From: Paracoccus aestuarii
Lineage (GTDB): Bacteria; Pseudomonadota; Alphaproteobacteria; Rhodobacterales; Rhodobacteraceae
Direction of reading: 5' to 3'
NCBI RefSeq assembly: GCF_028553885.1
Contig: NZ_CP067169.1
Span: 1,011,501 to 1,075,500, forward strand
Length of the DNA stretch: 64,000 nucleotides
A program made the translations under genes and the position numbers. Shown in pieces: positions 39,320 to 48,215 of this stretch. Below the pieces are notes generated by a model. The model was given only the letters and a program-made list of their open reading frames with translations, did no database searches and was not told where the DNA came from. The stretch's first letter is position 1. Each line of letters opens with the position of its first letter.

Positions 39320-40133
39320 CGCGGTCGCCCGGCTGCCGCTGTCGGAACGACGGCTGGCGGTCTTTCTGATCAACATGGCCGGCGCGACCGAGCGTCTGGC
39401 GGCCATGACGGCGCGGCTGGATGCCCTGCACCTGCCCTTCACCCGGATCGAGGGCGTGGACGGCCGCGCCCTGAGCTTTCCCCATCCCGATTTCGACGAA
39501 CGCGCCTATCGCATCCTGCATGGCCGCCGCACCACCCCGCCCGAGGTGGGATGCTATCTCAGCCATGTCGCGGCGGTGCGGGCCTTTCTGGACGGCGATG
39601 CCGACCTGGCCCTGATCCTGGAGGATGACGTCACCTTCGCGCCCGATTTCCTGACCGCGCTGGACCGCGCCGCGACCCAGGGGCGGCTGTGGAACCTGCT
39701 GCGGCTGACCTCGGTCAATTGCGGGCGGAAATACGCGATGCGGGACCTGGGGCAGGGGCGGCGGCTGGCCGTGGCGCTGACGCGGGAAAAGGGGGCGGGG
39801 GCCTATGTGATCGACCGGATCGCCGCCGCCTGGATCCTGGACCGGCTGATGCCGATGCGCCTGGCTTGGGACATCGCCTTCGACCTGGAATACCTGGCGG
39901 GGCTGCGGGCGGCCTTCATCGACCCGCTGCCGGCCTCGCAGATCTCGGACCATCCGACCCAGATCCAGTCGGGGCTGGCGGCCTACAAGCTGGGGCGGTC
40001 GCGATACCTGACCGTGCTGCCCTATCGCGCCTGGCTGGAGCTGGCGCGCGTCGCCTGCCGCGGCTGGCGGCTGGCGGGGGCGCGGCGGGGATCACGCGCG
40101 CAGCCCAGCCAGGACGGCGGGGCCGGGCAGTAG
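39300..40133 (+). CDS. Glycosyltransferase family 25 (LPS-type)
   Basis: A 277-residue cytoplasmic transferase. It has the GT25 opening strand LAVFLINMAGATERLAAM, GCYLSHVAAVRAFL, and the acidic motif LALILEDDVTFAPDFL with an EDD in place of DXD. GAGAYVIDRIAAAWIL and AFIDPLPASQISDHPTQIQ follow. GT25 enzymes add galactose or glucose to LPS core or lipo-oligosaccharide; the acceptor here is not predictable. The ATG at 39300 overlaps ispZ, and the 3' end overlaps the convergent hydrolase gene by 42 bp. Confidence 0.88.
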   Translation: MTTAPSDAVARLPLSERRLAVFLINMAGATERLAAMTARLDALHLPFTRIEGVDGRALSFPHPDFDERAYRILHGRRTTPPEVGCYLSHVAAVRAFLDGDADLALILEDDVTFAPDFLTALDRAATQGRLWNLLRLTSVNCGRKYAMRDLGQGRRLAVALTREKGAGAYVIDRIAAAWILDRLMPMRLAWDIAFDLEYLAGLRAAFIDPLPASQISDHPTQIQSGLAAYKLGRSRYLTVLPYRAWLELARVACRGWRLAGARRGSRAQPSQDGGAGQ

Positions 40134-40976
40134 GCGTGACCAGCGCGGCTGGCCGCTGACCGGCAGGTGGTGGCGCAGCAGCCCCAGGGGCAGCGCCCAG
40201 GGGTGGCACAGCGCCGCACGATAGAACGGGAACAGCCCTTGGCGCAGATAGGGCGTCCAATGCGACATCAGCCGCGCCCCCCGCGCCGTCGGAAAGCCCA
40301 GATCGGCCAGCCCGTCCAGCGTCGCCGGATCGTCGATCTGCAGATCGACCCAGTTCGCCCGCCGCTGCGCCAAGCCCGCGCCCAAGGCCCGGCTGCGGCC
40401 CCGTGACAACAGCTGCTCCAGCGCGAAGTCGAAGGGGTCGTTCTCGCGCGCGGTGACGTTCAGCACCTCGGCCCCCTGGGCGCCGGGGGCGTCCAGCGCG
40501 GCCTGGGCGCGGTCCTGGAATTCGGCGGCGTTCAGCAGCACGACGCGCCCCGCCGTGCCGGCCCCCGCATGGGCCAGCGCCTGCAGCGCGACGCGCCCGC
40601 CCAGGGAATGGCCGATCAGCCCCACGGGCCGCCCGCCCGCCTGCGCCAGCCGGTCCATCAGCCGGGCCACCGCGACCCCCGCGCCCTCGGCCCGGTCATA
40701 GGCGTGGCGCAGGCGGCCGCGCGCCTCCCAGCCAAAGCCGATGGCCAGCCCCTCGCCCGGGCTGCCGTCGAAGCCCAGGCCGCGGGGCCAGGACACATGG
40801 CCCGGCCGGTCCAGCGGCGACAGGATGTGGCGATGCGGGTCATGGGCGGGGCGCGCCGGGGAATAGCGATAGCCGTGCAGCATCACCAGGATCGGCGCGC
40901 CGGGCGGCAGGTCGCGCGCCGCGCGCGCCAGCGCATCGGGCCATTCCGCACCGGCATTCACCCCGATCACCGCCAT
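40092..40976 (-). CDS. Alpha/beta hydrolase
   Basis: A 294-residue hydrolase with the nucleophile elbow GLIGHSLGGRVALQAL near residue 125 and the oxyanion-hole strand PILVMLHGYRYSP. Candidate acid and histidine lie in NVTARENDPFDF and the C-terminal RLMSHWTPYLRQG. The ATG at 40976 is preceded by AAGGGGG. There is no signal peptide. The substrate is unknown. Its last 42 bp overlap the end of the family 25 glycosyltransferase gene on the other strand. Confidence 0.82.
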   Translation of the reverse strand: MAVIGVNAGAEWPDALARAARDLPPGAPILVMLHGYRYSPARPAHDPHRHILSPLDRPGHVSWPRGLGFDGSPGEGLAIGFGWEARGRLRHAYDRAEGAGVAVARLMDRLAQAGGRPVGLIGHSLGGRVALQALAHAGAGTAGRVVLLNAAEFQDRAQAALDAPGAQGAEVLNVTARENDPFDFALEQLLSRGRSRALGAGLAQRRANWVDLQIDDPATLDGLADLGFPTARGARLMSHWTPYLRQGLFPFYRAALCHPWALPLGLLRHHLPVSGQPRWSRLLPGPAVLAGLRA

Positions 40977-41527
40977 GCTGGCCCCCTTGCGCCGCCGCGT
41001 TCCCGCGGACCTTGACGCAAGGCTGCGACAGGGCGGTGAAGGAAGCGTTAATCCCCCGTGACGTTGCCGGTGCACCCCCTTTGCGGCACGCATCCGGGGC
41101 CACATCCAAGGGGGGGGGCGTTTTCTGCATTGAATTTTCCCCCGTCCCGCCGCTATGCTGGACCCCACGCGCAGCGGCGGCCCGCAGGGTCCGTCACGCG
41201 CCGACAGTTTCGCAGCGCGGCACCTCTCTGATCCCGAAGACCGGGTAGGCCAGTGTCCCGCGGAAAACCCCGGCCCCGTGGCGCCGCCAGACGGCGCGGC
41301 GCAGGGGTCAGACGCATAGCGGCCCGGCCTTTCAGGCTAGCGGCCATCCTAAGGAACAGACGCGATGACGCGCGCTTTGGACGGCAGAGAACGGAACGGA
41401 CGGGCCTCGGGCGCCGCCGGACCGGATGTCCGTCACGGTGACGCGCCCGTGTCCCCATCACACCGCAGAACCGCAGCGGGGGCGCCTGACGCGCCGCCCG
41501 GCCTTCGGCTGCGCGAAAGACATATCA
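40977..41527 (+). promoter_or_regulatory. 551-bp intergenic region with rne promoter and long 5' UTR
   Basis: There is no credible gene between the divergent hydrolase and rne starts. It contains a sigma70-like promoter and several GC-rich dyads (for example around 41292-41302 and 41322-41343). Long structured leaders mediate RNase E autoregulation in E. coli, and the same may apply here. Confidence 0.5.
41130..41159 (+). promoter_or_regulatory. Candidate rne promoter
   Basis: TTGAAT (41130-41135) and TATGCT (41154-41159) with an 18-bp spacer. The predicted transcript start at about 41166 would give an rne 5' UTR of about 360 nt. Confidence 0.45.
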
Positions 41528-44059
41528 ATGGCAAAGAAAATGCTGATCGACGCCACCCATTCCGAGGAAACTCGGGTGGTCGTGGTCGATGGAACCAAGG
41601 TCGAGGAATTTGATTTCGAGACCGCCAACCGGCGGCAGCTGTCGGGAAACATCTACCTGGCCAAGGTGACGCGGGTCGAACCCTCGCTGCAGGCGGCCTT
41701 CGTGGATTACGGCGGGAACCGCCACGGATTTCTGGCATTTGCCGAGATTCACCCGGATTACTACCAGATCCCCGCCGCCGACCGCGAGGCCCTGAAGGCC
41801 GAGGAACGCGCCGATGCCGAGGCCCAGGAGGCCGAGGAGGAGCGTAGCCGGTCGCGCCGCAAGCCCCGCGCCGAAGCCGCCGAGGCCGGCGACGCCGACG
41901 AGGCGACCTCGGATGACGACGACATCGAATCGGTCGCCGACGAGGACGTGACCGAGGAGGTCCGCGCCCCCAGAAAGCCCCGCGCCCGCCGCTACAAGAT
42001 CCAGGAGGTGATCAAGGTCCGCCAGATCATGCTGGTCCAGGTCGTCAAGGAGGAACGCGGCAACAAGGGTGCGGCGCTGACCACCTATCTGTCGCTGCCC
42101 GGCCGCTATTGCGTGCTGATGCCCAACACCGCGCGCGGCGGCGGCATCAGCCGCAAGATCACGAACGCCGTGGACCGCAAGAAGCTGAAGGACATCGCGA
42201 ACGAGCTGGACGTGCCCAAGGGCGCGGGCCTGATCATCCGCACCGCCGGCAGCCAGCGCACCCGGACCGAGATCCGCCGCGACTACGAATACCTGCTGCG
42301 GCTGTGGGAGCAGATCCGCGACCTGACCTTCAAGTCGATCGCCCCCGCCGCGATCTACGAGGAAGGCGACCTGATCAAGCGCAACATCCGCGACCTCTAT
42401 TCCAAGGAGATCGACGAGGTGCTGGTCGAGGGAGAGCGCGGCTATCGCCTGGCCAAGGACTTCATGCGCATGATCATGCCGACCCATGCGCGCAACGTCG
42501 TCCATTACCAGGACCAGATGCCGCTTTTCGCCCGCTACCAGGTGGAAAGCTATCTCTCGGGCATGTTCAACCCGGTCGTTCAGCTGAAATCGGGCGGCTA
42601 CATCGTCATCGGCGTGACCGAGGCGCTGGTGGCCATCGACGTGAACTCGGGCCGGGCCACCAAGGAGGGCTCGATCGAGGAGACCGCGCTCAAGACCAAC
42701 CTGGAGGCCGCCGACGAGGTCGCCCGCCAGCTGCGCCTGCGCGACCTGGCAGGCCTGATCGTGATCGACTTCATCGACATGGACGAGCGTCGCAACAACG
42801 CCGCCGTGGAAAAGCGCATGAAGGAGCGGCTGAAATCCGACCGTGCCCGCATCCAGGTGGGCCGCATCTCGGGCTTTGGCCTGATGGAGATGTCGCGCCA
42901 GCGCCTGCGCCCGGGCATGCTGGAATCCACCACCCAACCCTGCGCGCATTGCCACGGCACCGGCCTGATCCGCAGCGATGACAGCTTGGCGCTGACCATC
43001 CTGCGCGCCATCGAGGAGGAGGGCACCCGCAAGCGCTCGCGCGAGGTTCTGGTGCGCGCGCCGATCGCGGTGGCCAATTTCCTGATGAACGCCAAACGCG
43101 AGCATGTGGCGGGCATCGAGGCGCGCTATGGCATGTCCGTGCGGGTCGAGGCCGACCCGGCTCTGGTCTCGCCCGATTACGCGATCGAGAAGTTCAAGAC
43201 CGCCACCCGCGTGGTTCCCGAACCGGGCCATGTCCCCTTGGGCGTCAATGCCGACCTGATGGCCAGCATCGATGAGGAGGAGGACCTGGACGACATCGCC
43301 GAGGAGGCCGATCACGACGCGCCCGAGGCCGAGACCCCCGAGACCGAGACCCCGACGGCGGAGGCCTCCGAGGACGCCGCCCCGCAGGACCGCGCCGAGG
43401 CATCGGATGCCGAGGAGGGTGACGCTGATGGCGAGGGCCGCTCGCGCCGCCGTCGCCGCCGTCGTCGGCGCAAGAACGGCGACCGGAGCGAGGGGGACGA
43501 GGGTCAGAATTCGGAGGGCCAGGCCGCCGAGGCCCAGCCCGCCGAGGTCCAGCCTGCCGAGGCCGATGCGACTTCGGACCGTGCCGCCGAGGAGGCGCCC
43601 GTCGCCACCCCGGCCGAGGCCGTCGCCGATGCGATCCCCGCCGATGCCGAACCCGCCGAGGCGGTCGAGGCGCCGCAATCGCGCGGCCGCAGCCGCTCGC
43701 GCAGCCGGTCCCGGTCGCGCAAGCCCGCCGAGGCGGCGCCCCTGCCGGAGGTCGTCGATCTGGACGCCGAGGCCGATGATCGCGCCGAAGCCCTGCCGGG
43801 CCTGAACGCCGCCCCCGAGGCGCCCGCTCAGGAAGCCCCCGCCCAGGAGGCCCCTGCGACGGAGGCCCCCGTGCAGGAGGTGGCCGCGACGGAAGTCCCT
43901 GTGGCCCAGCCCGAACCGGCCGCCGCGGCGGATGCACAGGCTGAGGCGCCCGCGCGGCCCGAGCCCGCCGCCGAGGTCGCCGCCGAGGCCCCCGTCCCGG
44001 CCAATCAGCCCGAGGCCGCCGCGCCCTCCAAGCGCCGCGGCTGGTGGTCGGGCCGCTAG
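41528..44059 (+). CDS. rne: Ribonuclease E
   Basis: The endoribonuclease of the RNA degradosome; processes rRNA and tRNA and initiates mRNA decay. It has 843 residues. The S1 domain (from MAKKMLIDATH) is interrupted at about residues 86-154 by an acidic/basic insertion. The 5'-sensor and DNase I-like domains show AIDVNSGRATKEGSIEETAL (near 365-385) and VIDFIDMDERRNN (near 412-424). The zinc link is CAHCHGTG near residue 471. The tail from about 575 is disordered, with a run of nine arginines near 640-650 and an RSRSRSRSR tract near 720, likely RNA-binding sites. No strong ribosome binding site precedes the ATG. Confidence 0.96.
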   Translation: MAKKMLIDATHSEETRVVVVDGTKVEEFDFETANRRQLSGNIYLAKVTRVEPSLQAAFVDYGGNRHGFLAFAEIHPDYYQIPAADREALKAEERADAEAQEAEEERSRSRRKPRAEAAEAGDADEATSDDDDIESVADEDVTEEVRAPRKPRARRYKIQEVIKVRQIMLVQVVKEERGNKGAALTTYLSLPGRYCVLMPNTARGGGISRKITNAVDRKKLKDIANELDVPKGAGLIIRTAGSQRTRTEIRRDYEYLLRLWEQIRDLTFKSIAPAAIYEEGDLIKRNIRDLYSKEIDEVLVEGERGYRLAKDFMRMIMPTHARNVVHYQDQMPLFARYQVESYLSGMFNPVVQLKSGGYIVIGVTEALVAIDVNSGRATKEGSIEETALKTNLEAADEVARQLRLRDLAGLIVIDFIDMDERRNNAAVEKRMKERLKSDRARIQVGRISGFGLMEMSRQRLRPGMLESTTQPCAHCHGTGLIRSDDSLALTILRAIEEEGTRKRSREVLVRAPIAVANFLMNAKREHVAGIEARYGMSVRVEADPALVSPDYAIEKFKTATRVVPEPGHVPLGVNADLMASIDEEEDLDDIAEEADHDAPEAETPETETPTAEASEDAAPQDRAEASDAEEGDADGEGRSRRRRRRRRRKNGDRSEGDEGQNSEGQAAEAQPAEVQPAEADATSDRAAEEAPVATPAEAVADAIPADAEPAEAVEAPQSRGRSRSRSRSRSRKPAEAAPLPEVVDLDAEADDRAEALPGLNAAPEAPAQEAPAQEAPATEAPVQEVAATEVPVAQPEPAAAADAQAEAPARPEPAAEVAAEAPVPANQPEAAAPSKRRGWWSGR

Positions 44060-44082
44060 GTTCCGCGGACATCGGAAAGCAG

Positions 44083-44112
44083 GGGGCGCGGCAGGAATGC
44101 CGCGCCCCTTTT
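44083..44112 (+). terminator. Rho-independent terminator of rne
   Basis: Perfect 11-bp stem GGGGCGCGGCA/TGCCGCGCCCC with GGAA loop, followed by TTTT. It lies 24 bp after the rne stop. Confidence 0.93.
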
Positions 44113-44176
44113 GCATGACGCAGCCGTGACGCCTTGCCCCCTGTCAATTCCGGGCCTGCCGACTAAGGTGGCCGCC

Positions 44177-44920
44177 ATGCTGGGAATCGAACTCGCCACC
44201 GCCGCCTTTCTGCCCGCCGCCTTCGTGGCGCTGCTGGCGGGGTTTCTGTCCTTCCTGTCGCCCTGCGTGCTGCCGATCGTGCCGCCTTATCTGGCCTATA
44301 TGACCGGGGTGGGCGTCAACGGTCTGAAGCAGCGGGAACGCAGCGCGGTCATGCCCGCGCTGTTCTTCGTGATGGGGCTGTCGACGGTCTTTCTGGTGAT
44401 GGGTTTCGCGGCATCGGCCTTCGGGCGGGCCTTTCTGCAATATCAGGACATGCTGGCGCGGATCGCGGGGGTGATGGTGGTCATCATGGGCCTGCATTTC
44501 CTGCATGTCATCCGCATCCCCATCCTGGATCAGGAGGCGCGGCTGCAGACCGACCGCCAAGGGGGCGGGGCCTTGGGGGCCTATGTGCTGGGCCTGGCCT
44601 TCGCCTTCGGCTGGACGCCCTGCATCGGCCCGCAGCTGGGGATGATCCTGTCCCTGGCCGCGACGGGGGGGGAATTGTCGCGCGGCACCGCGCTGCTGGC
44701 GGTCTATGCCTTGGGCCTGGGCATCCCCTTCCTGCTGGCCGCGATCTTCATCAACCGGGCGATCGGGCTCATGAACCGCATCAAGCCCTGGCTGAAGACG
44801 ATCGAGCGGGTGATGGGCGCGCTGCTGGTCGTGGTGGGGGTGATGCTGCTGACGGGGGCCTTCTCGGCCTTCAGCTTCTGGCTGTTGGAGACCTTTCCGG
44901 CGCTGGCCGCCCTGGGGTGA
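44177..44920 (+). CDS. ccdA: Cytochrome c biogenesis thiol transporter CcdA
   Basis: CcdA carries reducing equivalents from cytoplasmic thioredoxin to periplasmic CcmG. The 247-residue protein has six membrane helices and the two redox cysteines at about residues 30 (FLSPCVLPIVPPYLAYM) and 149 (GWTPCIGPQLGMILSLA). The ATG at 44177 begins MLGIELATAAF; TAAGGTGG lies upstream. It follows the rne terminator, so it is probably a separate unit. It complements the ccmABCDG genes at 30-32.6 kb. Confidence 0.95.
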   Translation: MLGIELATAAFLPAAFVALLAGFLSFLSPCVLPIVPPYLAYMTGVGVNGLKQRERSAVMPALFFVMGLSTVFLVMGFAASAFGRAFLQYQDMLARIAGVMVVIMGLHFLHVIRIPILDQEARLQTDRQGGGALGAYVLGLAFAFGWTPCIGPQLGMILSLAATGGELSRGTALLAVYALGLGIPFLLAAIFINRAIGLMNRIKPWLKTIERVMGALLVVVGVMLLTGAFSAFSFWLLETFPALAALG

Positions 44921-44982
44921 TGCCGGGGGCTGGCATGCGGGCCGGTTTCGGGCCAGCATGACGCTTTGCCCAAAGGTGACCC

Positions 44983-45846
44983 ATGGCCCGACCGACCGCC
45001 CTGCCTCCGCCCGATGCCGATGCGCGCCGCAGCGTGCGCCCGGTGATCTGCTATCCGGTGGACAGCCTGCCGCGCCCCGACATCGCCGCGTTCCAGGCCG
45101 CGCGGGCGGGCTGGCGCATGGTGGACGAGGTGACCGTGCCGCCCCGCGCGGCGCGGGGCTTTTCCGTCCCCGCCGGGCATTTCTTTCGCATCACCAGCGT
45201 CGAGGGGCCGCAGGTCGGCGATCTGAACCTGTGGTCACAGGACCTGTCCGAACGGTTCTATTCCGGCAAGACCCGGGCGCTGCATGGCAGTCACCTGACC
45301 ACCGGCGACCGGCTGTGGTCGGGCTTTCCCGGCCTGCGGCCCATGGCCACGATCACCGATGACAGCCTGGGCTGGTACGGCATCGACGCGGATGGCGGAT
45401 CGGTCCATGACGTGATCGGCACGCGCTGCGATCCCTATACCCATAACCTGCTGTCGGGGGGCCAGTATCACCGCTGCTGCCATTCCAACCTGACCCGCGC
45501 GGTGGCCGCCGCCCGCGACCTGTCGCTGCCCCGGGCCGAGGCGCTGGTCCATGACGTGCTGAACGTCTTCATGTGCACGGGTTTCACCCGCGACACGGGC
45601 CAGTATTTCATGAAGGCCAGCCCCGTGCGCCCCGGCGATTTCCTGGAATTCTGGGCCGAGATCGACCTCTTCGGCGCGCTGTCGGCCTGTCCGGGCGGCG
45701 ATTGCGGGGGGGAACATTCCTCGGATGCGGCCGCCTGCCACCCGCTGCTGGTCCAGGTCTTCCGGCCCCAAGCCGCGCCCGAGGGCTGGGCGCCGCCCGC
45801 GCCGAACGGCTATGACCAGAGCCATGGCGGTCACGATCCCGTCTAG
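44983..45846 (+). CDS. DUF1989 / urea carboxylase-associated family protein
   Basis: A 287-residue protein with the DUF1989 pattern: VPPRAARGFSVPAGHFFRIT, GPQVGDLNLWSQ, TRCDPYTHNLLSGG, CCHSNLTRAV, DVLNVFMCTGFT and CPGGDCGGEHSSDAAACHPL. The conserved Cys/His clusters suggest metal binding. Relatives sit next to urea carboxylase or amino-acid catabolism genes; here there is no such neighbour, so no pathway can be assigned. It precedes ftsW by 120 bp. Confidence 0.85.
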   Translation: MARPTALPPPDADARRSVRPVICYPVDSLPRPDIAAFQAARAGWRMVDEVTVPPRAARGFSVPAGHFFRITSVEGPQVGDLNLWSQDLSERFYSGKTRALHGSHLTTGDRLWSGFPGLRPMATITDDSLGWYGIDADGGSVHDVIGTRCDPYTHNLLSGGQYHRCCHSNLTRAVAAARDLSLPRAEALVHDVLNVFMCTGFTRDTGQYFMKASPVRPGDFLEFWAEIDLFGALSACPGGDCGGEHSSDAAACHPLLVQVFRPQAAPEGWAPPAPNGYDQSHGGHDPV

Positions 45847-45966
45847 AGCGTCCGCGCTGCGGCCAAACCGCGCAATCTGTGGTGGCGCAAGCGGGGGTTT
45901 CGGGCTATCCTTCCCCTCAGATCCGGGAAAACCGGACAGGACAGAGGCAGTGACGGCGGTATTCCC

Positions 45967-47130
45967 ATGACCGAGATGGTCTTCGGCACGGCGCCCGTGC
46001 GCGCGGGCGACCCGATTTTCCCCCGCTGGTGGCGGACCTTGGACAAATGGTCGCTGACCTGCGTCCTGGGCCTGTTCGCGATCGGGTTGCTCTTGGGGTT
46101 GGCGGCCTCGGTTCCCTTGGCGGAAAAGAACAACCTGCCGCGGTTCTACTATGTCCAGCGCCAGGCGGTGTTCGGGGCCATGGGCCTGGTCACGATGCTG
46201 GTCATCTCGATGATGTCGCCGCGCCAGATCCGGCGGATCGGGGTGCTGGGCTTTGCGGTGTCCTTCCTGATGATCCTGGCCCTGCCGGTGATCGGCACGG
46301 ATTTCGGCAAGGGGGCCACGCGCTGGCTGTCCTTGGGCTTCGTGTCGCTGCAGCCCTCGGAATTCCTGAAGCCCGGCTTCGTCGCGATCTGCGCCTGGTT
46401 CATCGCCGCCGGCCAGCAGGTCGGCGGGCCGCCGGGCCGGATGCTGTCCTTCGTGATCGCGGTGGTGGTCGTCGTGCTGCTGGCGCTGCAGCCGGATTTC
46501 GGGCAGGCCTCGCTGGTGCTGTTTTCCTGGCTGGTGATGTATTTCGTCGCAGGCTCTCCGGTCACGATCCTTGTGGTGGTGCTGGGCTTGGCGGGCGCGG
46601 GCGGGCTGGTGGCCTATAACGGGTCCGAGCATTTCGCCCGCCGCATCGACAGCTTCCTGTCATCCGAGATCGACGCCAACACCCAGATCTATTTCGCCAC
46701 CAACGCCATCCAGGAGGGCCGCTTCTTCGGCGTGGGCGTGGGCGAGGGGTCGGTGAAATGGTCGCTGCCCGACGCGCATACCGATTTCATCATCGCCGTG
46801 GCGGCCGAGGAATACGGCTTCGTCATGGTGCTGGCGATCATCTGTCTTTACGCCGCGATCGTGCTGCGGTCGCTGCTGCGGCTGGTGCGCGAACGCGACG
46901 CCTTCGCGCGGATCGCGGGCACGGGCCTGGCCTGCGCCTTCGGGGTGCAGGCGCTGATCAACATGGGCGTGGCCGTGCGGCTGCTGCCGGCCAAGGGGAT
47001 GACGCTGCCCTTCGTCAGCTATGGCGGCTCGTCGGTCATCGCCTCGGGCATCGCCTTGGGCATGCTGCTGGCGCTGACGCGCACGCGCCCCCAGGGCGAA
47101 TTCGCCGAAATCCTGCGTCGGGGCCGCTGA
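45967..47130 (+). CDS. ftsW: Septal peptidoglycan glycosyltransferase FtsW
   Basis: A SEDS-family lipid II polymerase at the division septum. It has 387 residues and about ten helices. Visible family segments are [56 protein letters not shown] (the catalytic periplasmic loop), [11 protein letters not shown] and [12 protein letters not shown]. The stop overlaps the murG ATG by one base. It begins the division and cell-wall run here; the usual upstream partners (murE, murF, mraY, murD) are not adjacent. Confidence 0.97.
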   Translation: MTEMVFGTAPVRAGDPIFPRWWRTLDKWSLTCVLGLFAIGLLLGLAASVPLAEKNNLPRFYYVQRQAVFGAMGLVTMLVISMMSPRQIRRIGVLGFAVSFLMILALPVIGTDFGKGATRWLSLGFVSLQPSEFLKPGFVAICAWFIAAGQQVGGPPGRMLSFVIAVVVVVLLALQPDFGQASLVLFSWLVMYFVAGSPVTILVVVLGLAGAGGLVAYNGSEHFARRIDSFLSSEIDANTQIYFATNAIQEGRFFGVGVGEGSVKWSLPDAHTDFIIAVAAEEYGFVMVLAIICLYAAIVLRSLLRLVRERDAFARIAGTGLACAFGVQALINMGVAVRLLPAKGMTLPFVSYGGSSVIASGIALGMLLALTRTRPQGEFAEILRRGR

Positions 47131-48215
47131 TGACCGCCAGACATGCCCTGATCGCCGCCGGGGGCACCGGCGGCCACATGTTTCCCGCCCAGGCCCTGGC
47201 CGAGCTGTTGCTGGAGCGCGGCTGGCGGGTCACCCTGTCCACCGACGACCGGGGCGCGCGCTATGCGGGCGGCTTTCCCGATGCGGTGACGCGGCAGGTC
47301 GTGGCATCGGCCACCACCGCGCGGGGCGGGGCCATCGGCAAGCTGGCCGCGCCCTTCCGCATCGCGCAGGGCGTGATGGCCGCGCGCCGCGCCTTTCGCC
47401 GCGACCGCCCGGCGGTGGTGATCGGCTTTGGCGGCTATCCGACCATCCCGGCCATGTCGGCGGCGCGGATCATGGGCCTGCCGCGCATCATCCATGAACA
47501 GAACGGGGTGATGGGCCGGGTGAACCGGCTGTTCGCATCCCGCGTCCACCGCATCGCCTGCGGCACCTGGCCCACCGACCTGCCGCCGGGGGTGACGGGC
47601 GCGCATGTCGGCAACCCGGTCCGCAGCGCCGTCCTGGACCGCGCGGCCAGCCCCTATGCGCCCCCCGGGGACGGGCCGCTGAACCTGCTGGTCATCGGCG
47701 GCAGCCAAGGTGCGCGCGTCCTGTCCCAGGTCGTCCCCGCGGCGATCCTGTCCCTGCCGGACGATCTGCGCGCGCGGCTGCGCGTCAGCCATCAGGCCCG
47801 GGCCGAGGATGTGGACCGCGTCGCCCGCGCCTATGGCGATGCGGGCATCCAGGCCGTCGTGCGGCCCTTTTTCGACGATGTGCCCGACCGGATCGCGGAT
47901 GCGCATCTGGTCGTGTCGCGATCCGGCGCATCCTCGCTGGCCGATATCACGGTGATCGGGCGGCCTTCGATCCTGATCCCCTTTGCGGCGGCGACGGGCG
48001 ATCACCAGACCGCCAATGCGCAGGCTTTGGCCGATGCGGGCGCGGCGCATGTCCATCCCGAATCCGTCCTTGACGCCGAAAGCCTGGCGCGCGACATCCG
48101 CGCGATCCTGACCGACCCGGCCCAGGCCAGCGCCATGGCGCAGGCCGCGCTGGACCTGGCGCGCCCCGATGCGGCGCGCCGCCTGTACGACCTCGTCGAG
48201 GAGATGACACGATGA
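47130..48215 (+). CDS. murG: UDP-GlcNAc:lipid I transferase MurG
   Basis: Adds GlcNAc to lipid I to make lipid II at the inner face of the membrane. The 361-residue GT-B protein has the N-terminal glycine loop [19 protein letters not shown], a second loop [24 protein letters not shown], and the C-terminal donor site [14 protein letters not shown] and [19 protein letters not shown]. Overlaps ftsW (TGATG) and murC (ATGA). Confidence 0.98.
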   Translation: MTARHALIAAGGTGGHMFPAQALAELLLERGWRVTLSTDDRGARYAGGFPDAVTRQVVASATTARGGAIGKLAAPFRIAQGVMAARRAFRRDRPAVVIGFGGYPTIPAMSAARIMGLPRIIHEQNGVMGRVNRLFASRVHRIACGTWPTDLPPGVTGAHVGNPVRSAVLDRAASPYAPPGDGPLNLLVIGGSQGARVLSQVVPAAILSLPDDLRARLRVSHQARAEDVDRVARAYGDAGIQAVVRPFFDDVPDRIADAHLVVSRSGASSLADITVIGRPSILIPFAAATGDHQTANAQALADAGAAHVHPESVLDAESLARDIRAILTDPAQASAMAQAALDLARPDAARRLYDLVEEMTR

